Origin: Gnetum montanum
Lineage: Eukaryota; Streptophyta; Gnetopsida; Gnetales; Gnetaceae
Length of the DNA: 63,378 nucleotides
Reading direction: 5' to 3'
Assembly (NCBI GenBank): GCA_015680685.1
Contig: MNCI01037843.1
Coordinates: 2,693-66,070, forward strand
A program made the translations under genes and the position numbers. The notes under the pieces were generated by a model. The model did not search any database, was not told the DNA's origin, and was given only the letters and a program-made list of their open reading frames with translations. This document shows positions 46,184 to 56,985 of this stretch, one piece after another. The first letter of the stretch is position 1. Every line of letters begins with the position of its first letter.

Positions 46184-46912
46184 ATGGGTTCGTAGCTCAT
46201 ATAGTTGACCTTGGGCGTACATCCTTAGGGTCTCCCTTGTTTCATTACGGAGCCCATCTATGATATGGTACATTAGCCTTTCCTTGGAGAACCCATGGCC
46301 TAGGCAGTTGTTTAACAGTGCATAATATATTTCTAAGGCCATGTCCAAGGGTTCATGTTGCACTTGTTTCCATTCTTGGATTTGTCTCCTCAAGGCTGAC
46401 ACTCTTGCATAGGTTTGATATCTTTCATTGAAAATTTCTACCATTGTCGGCCAACGTCAAATTGAATTTGGTTTTAACGACCTATACCATACTATTGCTT
46501 GGCCAACGAGTGTCAAAGAAAAGAGCTTAAGTTTTTGCCACCCATTATCAATGTTGTTTCATATACAGGCATTGTAGAAGGCTTGTAAATGTTATTGCAA
46601 ATCTGAATCATAGCCTCCTGAAAACTTGGGAAAGTTGTTTAAATTAAGCATGGGTAGACAACTTTCCTTACGAAGCCTGCAAGCTATTCGAATAGCCTCT
46701 TGTATTTCCGTTAAGCTTGTAGTGACCAGTAGAGTTCATTGTCATCGAGTAAGTTATGCTTTCGTGTTGGGACAATGTTGTCTTTGTTTATGTTCATAAG
46801 AAACCCCCATCTCAGGTTGCGTACTCCAATCTTCATTGTCATAATATTCGTTGATTTTCCAATGAATTGCCTCACTAGATGTGGCATTATTATAGTCTTG
46901 TAGGAGAGACAT
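46184..46912 (-). pseudogene. gag of element F, N-terminal part
   Basis: Probable start Met at 46912 (MSLLQDYNN). This gag type is shorter than A/B/E: it has no long FILHQDE block and no RS-like block. Core motif NLNNFPKFSGGYDSDLQ is near 46640. The capsid stretch (46444-46184) contains VEIFNERYQTYARVSALRRQ and HIIDGLRNETRETLRMYAQG. It continues at 40749 after insertion G. Stops at several CAA/TGG codons. Confidence 0.78.
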
Positions 46913-47032
46913 GGTTGTAAATTTGTGTGTGATTTAATTACAATTATTATTATTATTATTCTAAAAAATATCTCATCAAGGCTTTGTTACAGTGATCTTG
47001 TATTATGTAACTAATCTAAATAACTAGCACCA

Positions 47033-47050
47033 TCCCCGACAACGGGGCCA
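47033..47050 (-). other. Primer-binding site of F (tRNA-Asp type)
   Basis: Element strand TGGCCCCGTTGTCGGGGA, two mismatches from the tRNA-Asp complement. Confidence 0.88.
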
Positions 47051-47051
47051 A

Positions 47052-47940
47052 CAATGAGTGGCGAGGTACCCCTACACTCAACCATATGAATACGAGCATT
47101 CACGCACGATTCGGTTGAACTCCGTGGACAGGCTAGTTGTGGTATCTAGATAGTTCTATGTTGATCACAGTTCGCTGTCTTCCCACCTGGACTAGTATTT
47201 GCTTTATCACGTATGGTTTAGTCCAAAGTAAGGCGTATGATGTGATCCTAAACTAGTGCTACTCCTAGAGACAATGGAACATAATCTTGATTAAACTAAT
47301 GAGTAATAGGAAATGAAGTCTAAGCTAACCTAAGTGCGATGAGCATCCATTCCTTAATCATTCGTACACATCTTGGACCTTGTGAATGACTACTACTAGG
47401 ATTACCAAGCATATATCCTAGGTACGCTACTGGGTTACCAAGTAGTCACACTTAAATGCTCGTGATTAAGTCGTACTCATTCCACATTTAACAAAAGGAA
47501 TAGTAAATGATGATAAAGAAATATTAACTAAGAAAGTAATAAATGACAATCACAATTAACAATAAAAATTAAACAATTAAAACTAAGTGAATGCTGCAAT
47601 GATGAAGTAATCTCGATCTTTATTTTCGGTCATGTGCGCGTCCAAGTACATCACACTTGAATAAAGGTGTCATACAATTACAAGCATCACACTGTGGGCA
47701 TGCACTAGGAAAATATTCTAACTACTATGGAAAAAAAATGCAAGGGCTTCGCTACAACTAGTAAAAAGATACCTAAGTGTGGCAGAGGGCCACTTATTTA
47801 TAGGCTAAAATAGGCTCTACGTAAACGGGGCACATCGACGCATGGAGGGATGCATCGATGGGGCCGCGTCGACGTGGACGTGTATACGGGGCCTTGTATA
47901 TGCGGCCTAGTTGATGCATCGACTGCTTAGCACTTCATCA
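47052..47940 (-). repeat. 5' LTR of element F
   Basis: 889 bp. TATAAATA is at 47805-47812 (minus). U3 (47820-47935) has more modules (CATCGATG, GTCGACG, GTATACG) than the 3' LTR. Confidence 0.9.
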
Positions 47941-47945
47941 CCATG
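47941..47945 (+). repeat. Target-site duplication of F, right copy (CCATG)
   Basis: Identical to 32862-32866. Confidence 0.9.
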
Positions 47946-48340
47946 TCTTGGTTTGACGTATTTGAATTCTTAAGTAGAATCTTTCATCCTTAACTTTTGT
48001 TGACCATTAGTCATCTTTGGGGCCCATGGACTCCTTAGGTTGAGGTTATGTAAGGGCAAAAAAGGTTATGTGCCTGCTATGGGAAGGACCTACTTGCATA
48101 TCCCTTGGTCGGGTTGGTTAAGTACCTTATCCCTAGGCATTCTCTAAACCAGAATCTTTCGTACATCCATCTTCCACATCAGACCATGTTCTCCTTTACA
48201 TATTTTGTTCATTAAATATATTCTCCATTAAATTTTCAATTTTTGAGCTTTCAAAGATCCTATTTAATGATTTTATCATATTTTTGGCTTTTCTAGGATT
48301 TCATGGATCCCAATTTCATTGAAAAATTCATTATATTTTT
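47946..48340 (+). other. 3' internal region of D, continued
   Basis: Non-coding. GGAAGGACCTACTTGCAT (near 48090) matches the phrase found in the 3' regions of A, E, F, G, K and L. No gene. Confidence 0.6.
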
Positions 48341-48359
48341 GAAGATATGCAACTTTGAA

Positions 48360-48466
48360 AATTTTGGCCAATGGGCCTTATATATGGGCCCTATCGATGG
48401 AGCAAACCCATATATGATGCCTCATATATAGGGCCTTGTCAATGTGGCAGAAAAATAGTATAAATA
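48360..48466 (+). promoter_or_regulatory. Internal promoter of D for the third gene
   Basis: TATAAATA at 48459-48466 is the same box as in the LTRs. The 100 bp upstream hold CCTATCGATGG, ATATATGGGCC and TTGTCAATGTGGC. These resemble the CATCGAT and GTCAATG modules in the U3 of the D LTR (18310-18450). K has an equivalent promoter at 60244-60300. Confidence 0.55.
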
Positions 48467-48612
48467 GGTATGAACCCACTTAGAAATTTTATATTTTCTC
48501 ACAAACGCCAAAGGAGTTTTTAAATTTTTCAAAGCCTAGAACCTTCCAGAGTCCATAATTCATAAATCATCTATTGAAATCACTCCGTTCTTTGACCTTG
48601 CAACTACTGGAG

Positions 48613-48917
48613 GTAAGTTCTTCATCGTGGGGGCCACAAATGTACCATTTTTAATAGAAATTTTTTTGCAATTTTTTCTAACTCTAACAAAGGTTTAAAT
48701 GAAAAATCAACTATTAAAACACTAAATTACAAGAGTTAAACCTTTCCAACAAGCTCCAGTAACAATTATAATAAATAATTAATAAAATAATAATAAAATA
48801 ATCAATCTACCATGGTCCAACCTTAGTCAAAGTGTAACTAACTAATGAGAAAAGATATTCAAAAACTTTAAAGTTACACATTACATCTACTAATCCTTGA
48901 ATGTGTTGTGACCACAG
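48613..48917 (+). other. Predicted intron in the leader of the D third gene
   Basis: Donor GGAG|GTAAGT at 48613 is a perfect plant consensus. Branch-like CTACTAAT is at 48887-48894, with its A 24 bases before the acceptor CACAG|ATG at 48917. Length 305 bases. A GTGGGGGCC tract lies inside, just after the donor. Splicing is inferred from motifs and from the aligned copies in E, A, K, F and G. Confidence 0.5.
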
Positions 48918-50790
48918 ATGACACCAAAAGAAAAGCACATGCAAGAAGCAGGATTGTCCCAACCAAGAGAAAAATGGCCTAGAACGGCAAGAGGCCAAGA
49001 ACAATCCTAATAAGAAGAATCGCTTGCAACCCATGCCATAGGTCCTCTTAAGGAGGAGGTAGAAGTGGAATCTATTAGACAGATTCTAGAACTAGTAGTA
49101 GTAGCAACAGAACACTCCCATCGCGATGATGCGCTTGCACAACTAGAAAAACTTAAGGTTACCTTAACATAGGCCTACCTAAATCAAATAAAATCAAGGA
49201 GGTATAAGGTTTGGTGCTTCAGGAGTTAAACTTTGACCCTTTCTTAGAGCATGCATGAAGAAAAGTGCAGGACTAGCTAAAGGCCTCTCCCATGTGGCCA
49301 ATCATCACTTCCACTACGAAGTGGTACATAGGAGAGACATTTTTGTTTTAGAATAATAGGCAGCTTGGAGCAACAGTAAAGATCAAGGACATCTTAGTGT
49401 CCTACTTGGTGCAGGCCATTGGTGTAGCACTTGGGTTGCCGAAAATAGGGGTGAACCTTACTGTGATCCTAATGCAAGTAGATTCGAGAATCAAGATGGA
49501 ATGGGTGCAATGGTGTTATGGTGTCAACTACAAGATTTTGGTGCACTTACATCAGCAGAGAGGATCCATTACAAGATTATGGCCTTCCACCTCAATTCGA
49601 TTGTGAGGCCAAGCAAAATCACTACCTCCTTTTCTTGAGCATGTGCCACTTTGAGTGGGAGATTCTTGGTCAACCTTTTGCAGCTGATCTATCTAGAGAT
49701 GGAAAAGCACTTTAAAGAAAATGAACGTGGAAGGAAGGCATTTCCATGCCTCATCAGGAAACTTTGTCGAAGGGGAGGGATAGTCCATTACACCAACGAT
49801 GATGTCAGAACTGTTCCAACTGTCAACTGGGAAAAAATGATGAAGGATGAAATACCTACAACTATAATGCAAGAAGAGGAGTAGTGACCACCACCACCTA
49901 CCCCTCAAACAATAGTGCCAGACATCACTGCAATCATCCAATGATTGCTCGAATATAGAGAATGGCTCTTAAGTAAACAAGAGCAAAGAGTAGGGATGAG
50001 TGGTGGGGACCTATCCATATATAGACCAACCATGAGTCACCTTAATGAGGTGGCTTGAATAATAACTCTGATGGATGAGGGTGGATCCATTTTCTCAACC
50101 CAAAGAACACAACTGCTTGTAAGGTCAAATCTAAGCACTAGAGAGGTCACAATAACTTTGACAAAACAATAACCACTCCCAAATTTTTTTGGAAAAACTA
50201 CAACATTCTCAATGTGCTTGGAGGAGGGTGAAGGGGCAACTACCTTGGTGATGTAGCATCAGGGGTAGGAAATAGTAGCGGAAGTGGTCACTGATAGGAT
50301 TGTTGAAACACTCAACACACTTATGACAACTGCAATAGACATCACTGCACTCAAAGATGTGCAGATGTTTGCAAGAATTATAAGTGATAGAATAAGTGTA
50401 GCACAACATGAGGAGCTGTTGGACCAATTGGTGAAAACTACATAATTACTTTCGAATGTCTTTGACCTTCCAGATAACATCACTACAACCCAGTCAAAGC
50501 TGCTAGACGCATGGGTAAGAACATTATATTAAAGGAACAACTCGAAGCAACTAGAGAGCAGAATGAATCCTTGGTTGTGAAGGTTGTTGAACTAAGAGCC
50601 CAAATTTCCAACCTTGTGTTTCTCAACTTGGCAATCATGAGAGATGAAGCTATGTAATAGCTTCAATCTAGGCTCAAAAGGGTTGAGAATGCAATGGAGA
50701 CGGTTGTGTTCTATAGATCCTCGGTAGAAGCCATGTAGCACAAGATTCAAAAGGCCATGATTATAGTGCCTACAATGCCCTCTACTACCC
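48918..50790 (+). pseudogene. Third (3') gene of element D, broken, 3' end lost
   Basis: ATG at 48918 (MTPKEKHMQEAG). Segments in several frames align with the K copy: SPMWPI and KWYIGETFLF near 49290-49345, VSYLVQAIGVALGLPKIG at 49400, EERIHYKIMAFHL near 49560, FPCLIRKLCRRGGIVHYTND at 49745-49800. A helix-rich stretch follows (50200-50750) with alternating charged/hydrophobic residues. It ends at the junction with L, before the conserved C-terminus seen in G and K. Function unknown. Its position after pol matches the env-like or accessory ORF of Athila-type elements. Confidence 0.6.
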
Positions 50791-51603
50791 CTTCATTCAT
50801 GGTGATGTACCTCTCTTGAACATTCATGCCCTTGATCTTGCCTTGGCTGAAGGTCCCTCTTATCATTTTGGTCCCATTGGTCACCTCCATCATGGTCATG
50901 TCCCCTACAGTTATGATCAGAGCTAAAAGAAGAAGAAGATGATGACAAATGGGAAGAGGAAGGAGGACTAGCATCATCACGATGCCTGCTACCACCTCTT
51001 TGATGGTCACAAACACAATCACTATCGTATTTTTTGTCCACATCCCTAACTTGACTTCCCTCTTTGGATCTGCTTTTTTCATTGGATCCATTCTTGCTAG
51101 AACCAGGATTATGGATAGTGGATTGTAGGTTTTGGTTTTGACCTTCTTCACCAAAGTCAAAAATAGGAATTTCACTGAATGGAAAACCCCTAGAGAAGGG
51201 TTCTCCACCATCTTTTTGGTGTAGTAGGAATGGAGAATCGGTGAACCACTTTGCCTTCACAAATTTATGATGTTGTTCTAGCTGTCAATCCTTGAGACGT
51301 TGTTGCTTCAATGGGATGATAATCCTAGGCATTATTATCTTGCATAACATACTCAACATGAAGTTCTTGGAGACCTAGATGAATAAGCATTTGTTGGAGC
51401 ATTGTAAGAACAGATCGATTGGGCAACAAGATGATGTTGCCCTCCATGTCAAGCCACTACAGCTATTCATCCTGATGTAGGATGAAGGTGAAGTTGGGTA
51501 CATACTCATCAGGGTAAGCATATACCACTTAATATTGTTGAGGCACCGACTTATGTATTCCATCAGACTTGGGTGGATAAGCACTCCTATGAGAAGAAGA
51601 CAT
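50790..51603 (-). pseudogene. gag of element L, N-terminal part
   Basis: Start Met at 51603 (MSSSHRSAYPP). N-terminal block with FTFILHQDE near 51480 and IILLPNRSV. It is followed by a Ser/Asp/His/Arg-rich segment (51260-50793) with SPPSSSHLSSSSSSFSSD. It breaks off near 50790 against the D third gene. The start and order match A, B and E. Confidence 0.75.
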
Positions 51604-51745
51604 CTTATGTTAGAGAATAAAATGTAGTGTGCTTTTTTAAAATTTGCTGTAGTAATCTTAAAGTATGTTACAACTTTATGGTTCGTTTCAACAATTTTGA
51701 ATGATTTCCACTAAGTCCTAGATAATGCACATAACAACTAAAAGG

Positions 51746-51763
51746 TCCCTAGCAATGGCGCCA
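51746..51763 (-). other. Primer-binding site of L (tRNA-Asp)
   Basis: Element strand TGGCGCCATTGCTAGGGA. Confidence 0.85.
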
Positions 51764-51764
51764 A

Positions 51765-52608
51765 TGATGAGCACCAAGGTACCCCTACACTCAACCATAT
51801 GAATCACTAAGGCGTTCACATGCGATTCTATTGAATTTTTTCAACCTGTAGTTTGTTAGTGCACTAATTCTCTAGAAAGTGAAATGGGCATTGAGAACAT
51901 TCGTTGTCTTCCCAACTATACTTGTGAAGATCAAGAATATCATTTAAGTGTAATTGAGGTACATGATTTTTATCATTTTATGTTTTATAAATTTAATTGC
52001 CTACAACAAGAATGAAAGGTAGAGTAATTTAAGATCTAATTTATCTACTGCCTAGCTAGCCTAACATAAGTACCCATTTCCACTTTCCAGACACATCCTG
52101 AACATGTATAGTGCTACTGGGCTATTAAATGTTAAGCGTTTCTAGGTTACCAAGTGCTACATATATGCTTGAGGTGGTCGTGCTTGTGTTCATTAACAAC
52201 TAGAAATTAATTACTTAATTAAAGTGAATTAAAGTAAAGTGCATCAATATTAAATACTTCAAGAAAACATTAATCTATTCTCAGTGTTGTAAGGATGATC
52301 AAAAGGGTTCATTTTTATTCTCATCACACTACTGTGCTCAGGTGCATTAGTGCTTGAACAAAGATTTGTACACACTCAGACTCCTACTGCGAGCACTCAA
52401 AAGAAATATTCTAACTATGGAGAAAACAAACTACAAGAGCTTCATTACCTATGACAAAAACTGATGATAACTATGAGCTTGAGTGCTATATTTATAGGTT
52501 GGCATATATCCCACGATATTAGATATTCGACATTGCATCCTAGGCTTCGACATTGGGTATCTGATGTTGAGTCTTTGATATTGAAGCTACTCAAATCATG
52601 ACTCATCA
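51765..52608 (-). repeat. LTR of element L
   Basis: 844 bp, TGATGAG to CTCATCA. TATAAATA is at 52489-52496 (minus). U3 modules of the type TTCGACATTG and GATATT lie at 52510-52590. Confidence 0.88.
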
Positions 52609-54600
52609 TACCCCCACAATTGAATGAAAACTCATCCTTGAGTGAAAAAGAGGAGGAACAAGTTCCTTACAAAATATTGGATAGGTATGGGATTATTGAC
52701 TGACATACAAACTGACTTAGATGGAATCAGACTTTGAGTGTCTAAGTGTACGAATTTACAATCTTTTACAAAATTGGGTGTTCATGATAAGATAAGTGAA
52801 CACCTTGGATAAAACTAACATCCAACACCTCTTAGCAACTAAAGAGCAAGAGAGAAGATCCAATGATCATGAACAGTCCTCATCGTGTGATACTGTCACA
52901 TCATCCTTGGTGAAGATAGTCCCACTTTTAGTCCATGCTTCCCACTACAATCACAACAGAATCACAAATTAGTATGCAATGTGTAACATATAGTTGTTAA
53001 GTACCTTGTCTCGTCAGTGGTTACACTCGGTTGGGTGGTGATTATGGTAGATAGATTCCTTAGTAGTGACAAATAGGGTAAAATAGATAAGAGGTTCATT
53101 AAATTTGAAAAAGTTCAAACCAGATGAAATGCTTGAAGAGGGTGTAAGAATTCACAGTAATAACAAAAGGAATTGCATTGAAAAATGTTGTGAAGATGTG
53201 CATAATTTAATGTCATTGATGGGGAATGGAGAAGGATTTGATTGTAAGAATGTCTAAGGATAAAAAATTTAACTAACCCAACCAAAACATACGCAAGTGG
53301 GTCCTTCCCAAAGTAGGCACAGGCCTTTTATGCCCTTGCATAACATCCAACCAAAGAGTTTGTGGGCTCTATGGATGATTAATGGTTACAGAAGGTTAGG
53401 TACAAAAACCCAAAAGAAACTACTTAAAAATTTTGACACATCAAACCAAGACATAGAACAAGGACACGAAACTAATAGTGAGGTGAGACATGGAAAGCAT
53501 AGATGGATGAGAGAGAGTGGAATGGAGTTCTTAATTAAGGTTACATGAAGTCCCTTGTGAATTTTATGGTTAAATGACCTGATAAAATCCATCATTAGTC
53601 TAGACCAAATCAAAACACGTTCAGTGACATTACATTCTCATTCTAAGACCATTCCATCCCCCTGAGACACAAGAGTGCTTCCATAGAACAACCACCATTC
53701 CTTATTAGAGAAGAAAAGAGAAGTAGGAAGTGAGGAAGGGCCATAGTTAGAGGGGACCCTCAGGCATGGACAACATGTCTTTCTAGTTCCATAACCAATG
53801 CTTGTAGCTCGTTTATTTTATCTAAGGGGTGTGTTTTGAATTTCCATCATTTTTTTTTGTTTTTATTTTTGGAATGGGAACCACACCATGTAAAGAAATA
53901 TGCATTTATTTTGTCTAAGAGGTGTGCTTTGAATTCCCATCGTTTTTTTTATGATGAGAACCACACCATGCAAAGACTTATTCAACTTCCTTTTATTGGT
54001 CAACACAGAATGGTAAGAAATCTATGAAAACACACATGCACCCAAGCAAACAGAAAGGCACAAAGAACACTAAATCCCCTTGAAGTCATACCCTATTCAA
54101 ACCTTTGAATCCTTTGCAAATCTGGAAACTACCAAAGTCACAAATTTTTAGAACAATGAAAAAGGGACTGAACATTTTTAGAATAAGGAAAACCACAAAG
54201 TTTGTGGATGGATGGATGTTGTCGACTCACTACCTATTACATAAATAAGAAATCATGTCCTAATTATCTGTAATAAAATTCAAAGCTAGAATCCAAACAC
54301 CAACAATCAAATAATTGGATAGCACATGCCCACATTAATTAAATCACATTGTACCCAATTGGCAATAAGACACTTATTATTAAAATAAGATAAGAAAATC
54401 ACATATAAGAAATTGTAATAATATTCAAGAAAAATAAAATGTACTAATGATGTTGTAAAACAAAAACTTTGAAAACTTAATAATGTAGAAAACCAAAAGT
54501 GTAAAATAAAAGGTTGTAAAACAAAAACATGTAAAACAAAAATATTAAAAAATTAAGGAGCCACTTATATGGTTAGCATGGATGGCCATCTCCCCCACGA
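52609..54600 (-). other. Polypurine tract and 3' internal region beside the L LTR
   Basis: TACCCCCACAATTGA (52609-52623) is the PPT in reverse. Beyond it the sequence follows the 3' region of A in the same order, including the GGTCCTTCCCAAAGTAGG phrase (about 53300) and a duplicated TTTGAATTCCCATC stretch (53838 and 53931). No intact ORF. Confidence 0.65.
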
Positions 54601-54740
54601 CTAAGTTGAAAGGTGAAGATGTGAAATATCGAGTGTGGTTGTGCATTTAATGAGGCATTTGTTGTATTTGCTAGCTTATGCTCATGGAAAGGTTTGACTT
54701 GTTGTATGTTGACGAACTATTTCTTGTCTCAAACAATTAG
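54601..54740 (-). pseudogene. Integrase tail beside L
   Basis: Minus strand encodes a decayed FVNIQQVKPFHEHK motif, the pol C-terminus also seen in A and D. The sequence changes abruptly to AT-rich DNA near 54740. Confidence 0.55.
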
Positions 54741-55919
54741 TGGAATAAATTTAAAAATATTATTTATTTACGAACCTTAGTATATGTATATTATTTAAAT
54801 TGTTAAAAATGTAAATCTATGTATTTTATTTTATATTTAAAATATTATTTTAACTAATTTTGTAAGAGTACACCAATTAATAGTTAATAGATACAAAATT
54901 TTTAAATTTTGATTTATGAGTTAAAACTAATTAAAAGATTTAAAATTAAAAAGTTATTATTATTAGCATGTTTTAGTTATCTGTTAATAAATATAAAATA
55001 TATAAAAAATAATTCACAAATTTATTTATTTCATGTGCGTTAGTTTTATAATATCATCTAAAATTAAATTTTATAAAATTGAAATTGTTCATAAATAATT
55101 TATAAAATTTTAATATTTTAAAATTAACAAAAATTAATTTTAGTTAATATATATGTAGTTGCGGTTACAATTTTTTATAATAATTTATTTTAATATAAAA
55201 TGTTATAAATTTTTAACCACTATTGCAATTAAACATTACAATAATTAAATATAGTTAAAATTTATAAATTTATTTATTCTGAAACATTGTTTTTAAATAT
55301 TCTTATATGAGTTTAAGTGAAATAAACCTTCATTAGTTGCGAATGCCCATAACATGTATTGAACACATATTACATTTTCATTTAAAGTTTAGATTGAGCA
55401 CCAATGGATATAACAATAAATAATACAGAACCTACCACTCAATAGTGTTTGGTTGTTCATTGAGCAACACTTGCGTGCATATTTTGATTCCTTTATGTTA
55501 TGACAAGTCAAAATGTAAGAACTTCAAGATAAAGCTAGTAGATATGCAACGACCCATGGTACTAGAATAACTTCAAGATAAAGCCATAGTACATATGTAG
55601 TGACGTAGCCACTATTTTTTCAAATCCCCATGCTTTCTCTATTTCGTAATGAGTTTAATGTTGGATTTTTTCCTCTATATCGCTTTGTGTGTTTACATTA
55701 TTAATAAATAAAGTAAACTTCATTGAGGATAATTTTACTGTTAAATTGTAATGATATCTATATATATATATCTAAAGTATTTTTCCTTATTAATTAATAA
55801 AATATTATCTTATTATTATAATATAAATTATGATTTTATCAAAAAAATATTTAGATTTTAAAAATTACTTAATTTAGAATATAATAATTATGTTTATTTA
55901 ACATTGTTAATTTTATTAA
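54741..55919. other. AT-rich unassigned DNA
   Basis: About 1.2 kb of strongly AT-rich sequence with no ORF, LTR or tandem array apart from a short (TA)n near 55758. It may be older flanking DNA into which K inserted. ATTAA precedes the K LTR, and the matching duplication would be off-window. Confidence 0.5.
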
Positions 55920-56814
55920 TGATGAGTGGCGAGGTACCCCTACACTCAACCATACGAAACGAGCGTTGCACGCGCGATCCGGTCGAACTCTGCAAATGGA
56001 CTAGTTGTGGCACCTAGATAGTTAGCCTTAGGTCGCAATTCGCTGTCTTCCCACCTGGACTAGTATTGCATTTTTCGTGTATGGTTTAGTCCAGATGAGG
56101 TGTATGATGTGTTCCTAATCTATGCTACTCCTAAAGACAATGGAAAAGAATATTAACTAAGCTAAGCTAGGAAGGAAAGGGTAAGAAAATCTAATCTAGC
56201 CTAAGTGCGACGAGTAACCGATTCCTTGATCAACCGTACATATCTTGGACTTCGTGCACGACTACCACTGGGACTACCAAGCGTAGGTCCTAAGTACGCC
56301 ACTGGGATTACCAAGCGCAGATCCCAAATATGCCACTAGGTTACCAAGCGTAGATCCTGACTACACCACTGGGCTACCAAGAAGTCACACTTAAATGCTC
56401 GTAATCAAGTCGTACTTGTTCTGCGTTCTAGGAGTTTAAGGGTGAGAGAGAGAAAATAGTAAATAACATTAAATAAATAATAAATAAATAAATAACAAAG
56501 TGAATGCTGCAATGATGAAGTAATCTCGATCTTTATTGTCAGTCATGTGTGTGTCCAAGTATGGCACACTCGAATAAAGACACTGTACAATTACATTCAC
56601 CACACTGTGAGCAGACACAGGAAAAAAATCTAACTCTAAAGGGATCAAACTACCAGAGCTTCGCTACTCTAAAACTGGGATCCCGAACAAGGGAGTGCTG
56701 TGTCTTATTTATAGATATGGCGGCGGACTACGATATCGCGTACGTGATATCGTAGGGAAGACACGATATCGCGGCGGATGCGATATCACGGCCTATGCGA
56801 ATCACATCTCATCA
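55920..56814 (-). repeat. 3' LTR of element K
   Basis: 895 bp, TGATGAG to CTCATCA. TATAAATA is at 56706-56713 (minus). U3 holds at least three CGATATCG-type modules (56725-56790). Four tandem GGGATTACCAAGCG-like phrases lie at 56265-56380. Confidence 0.9.
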
Positions 56815-56830
56815 TACCCCCACGACTGAA
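56815..56830 (-). other. Polypurine tract of K
   Basis: TACCCCCACGACTGA on the plus strand, i.e. TCAGTCGTGGGGGTA on the element strand. Confidence 0.8.
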
Positions 56831-56985
56831 TAAAAACTCGTCCTCAAGTTACAAGGAGAACAAGCTTCATTGATTACACAATGGATATGTATGGGATTAT
56901 TAACTGGAAAAAGAAATGGACTAATGCCGTAGTGTGGGAAGACACAACACAGAGAAAAAATACTACAACTACAAAAATGTCGAAC

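Larger units (their letters stand above)
32867..47940 (-). mobile_element. LTR retrotransposon F, gag plus 3' gene remnant, hosting H and G
   Basis: Minus-strand element with perfect CCATG duplication, inserted in D. Own pieces: 47940-46184, 40749-40527 and 36626-32867. Between gag and the 3' region there is no trace of protease, RT or integrase, so it is a non-autonomous form of a second type, shared with G and K. Its gag is interrupted twice, by H (3.9 kb) and by G. Confidence 0.9.
18287..50790 (+). mobile_element. LTR retrotransposon D, host of the nest, 3' end lost
   Basis: Plus-strand element with 5' LTR, PBS, gag, protease, RT, RNase H, integrase and the third (3') gene. It is interrupted by E (25317-32109) and F (32867-47940). 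Its own pieces are 18287-25316, 32110-32866 and 47941 to about 50790. The precise 5 bp duplications of E and F join these pieces seamlessly. The 3' LTR is not found: the third gene breaks off near 50790 against element L without an LTR boundary. Extensive stops fit an old insertion. Confidence 0.85.
50790..54740 (-). mobile_element. Element L: gag - LTR - 3' region (two joined partial copies)
   Basis: Minus strand. To the left of one LTR lie a PBS and a truncated gag. To the right of the same LTR lie a polypurine motif, 3' region and integrase tail. So one LTR is shared between the 5' end of one copy and the 3' end of another, as left by a tandem arrangement. Neither outer end has an LTR. Confidence 0.65.

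Noticed and set aside
48340-48640. A 3' LTR of D at this position
   Set aside because: The TATA context resembles an LTR, but the sequence after it does not match the D LTR and K has the same arrangement inside its internal region, so an internal promoter fits better.
56265-56380. Repeated GGGATTACCAAGCG phrases as a CRISPR-like array
   Set aside because: They are part of the LTR, occur once or twice in every LTR of the family, and lack constant spacers.
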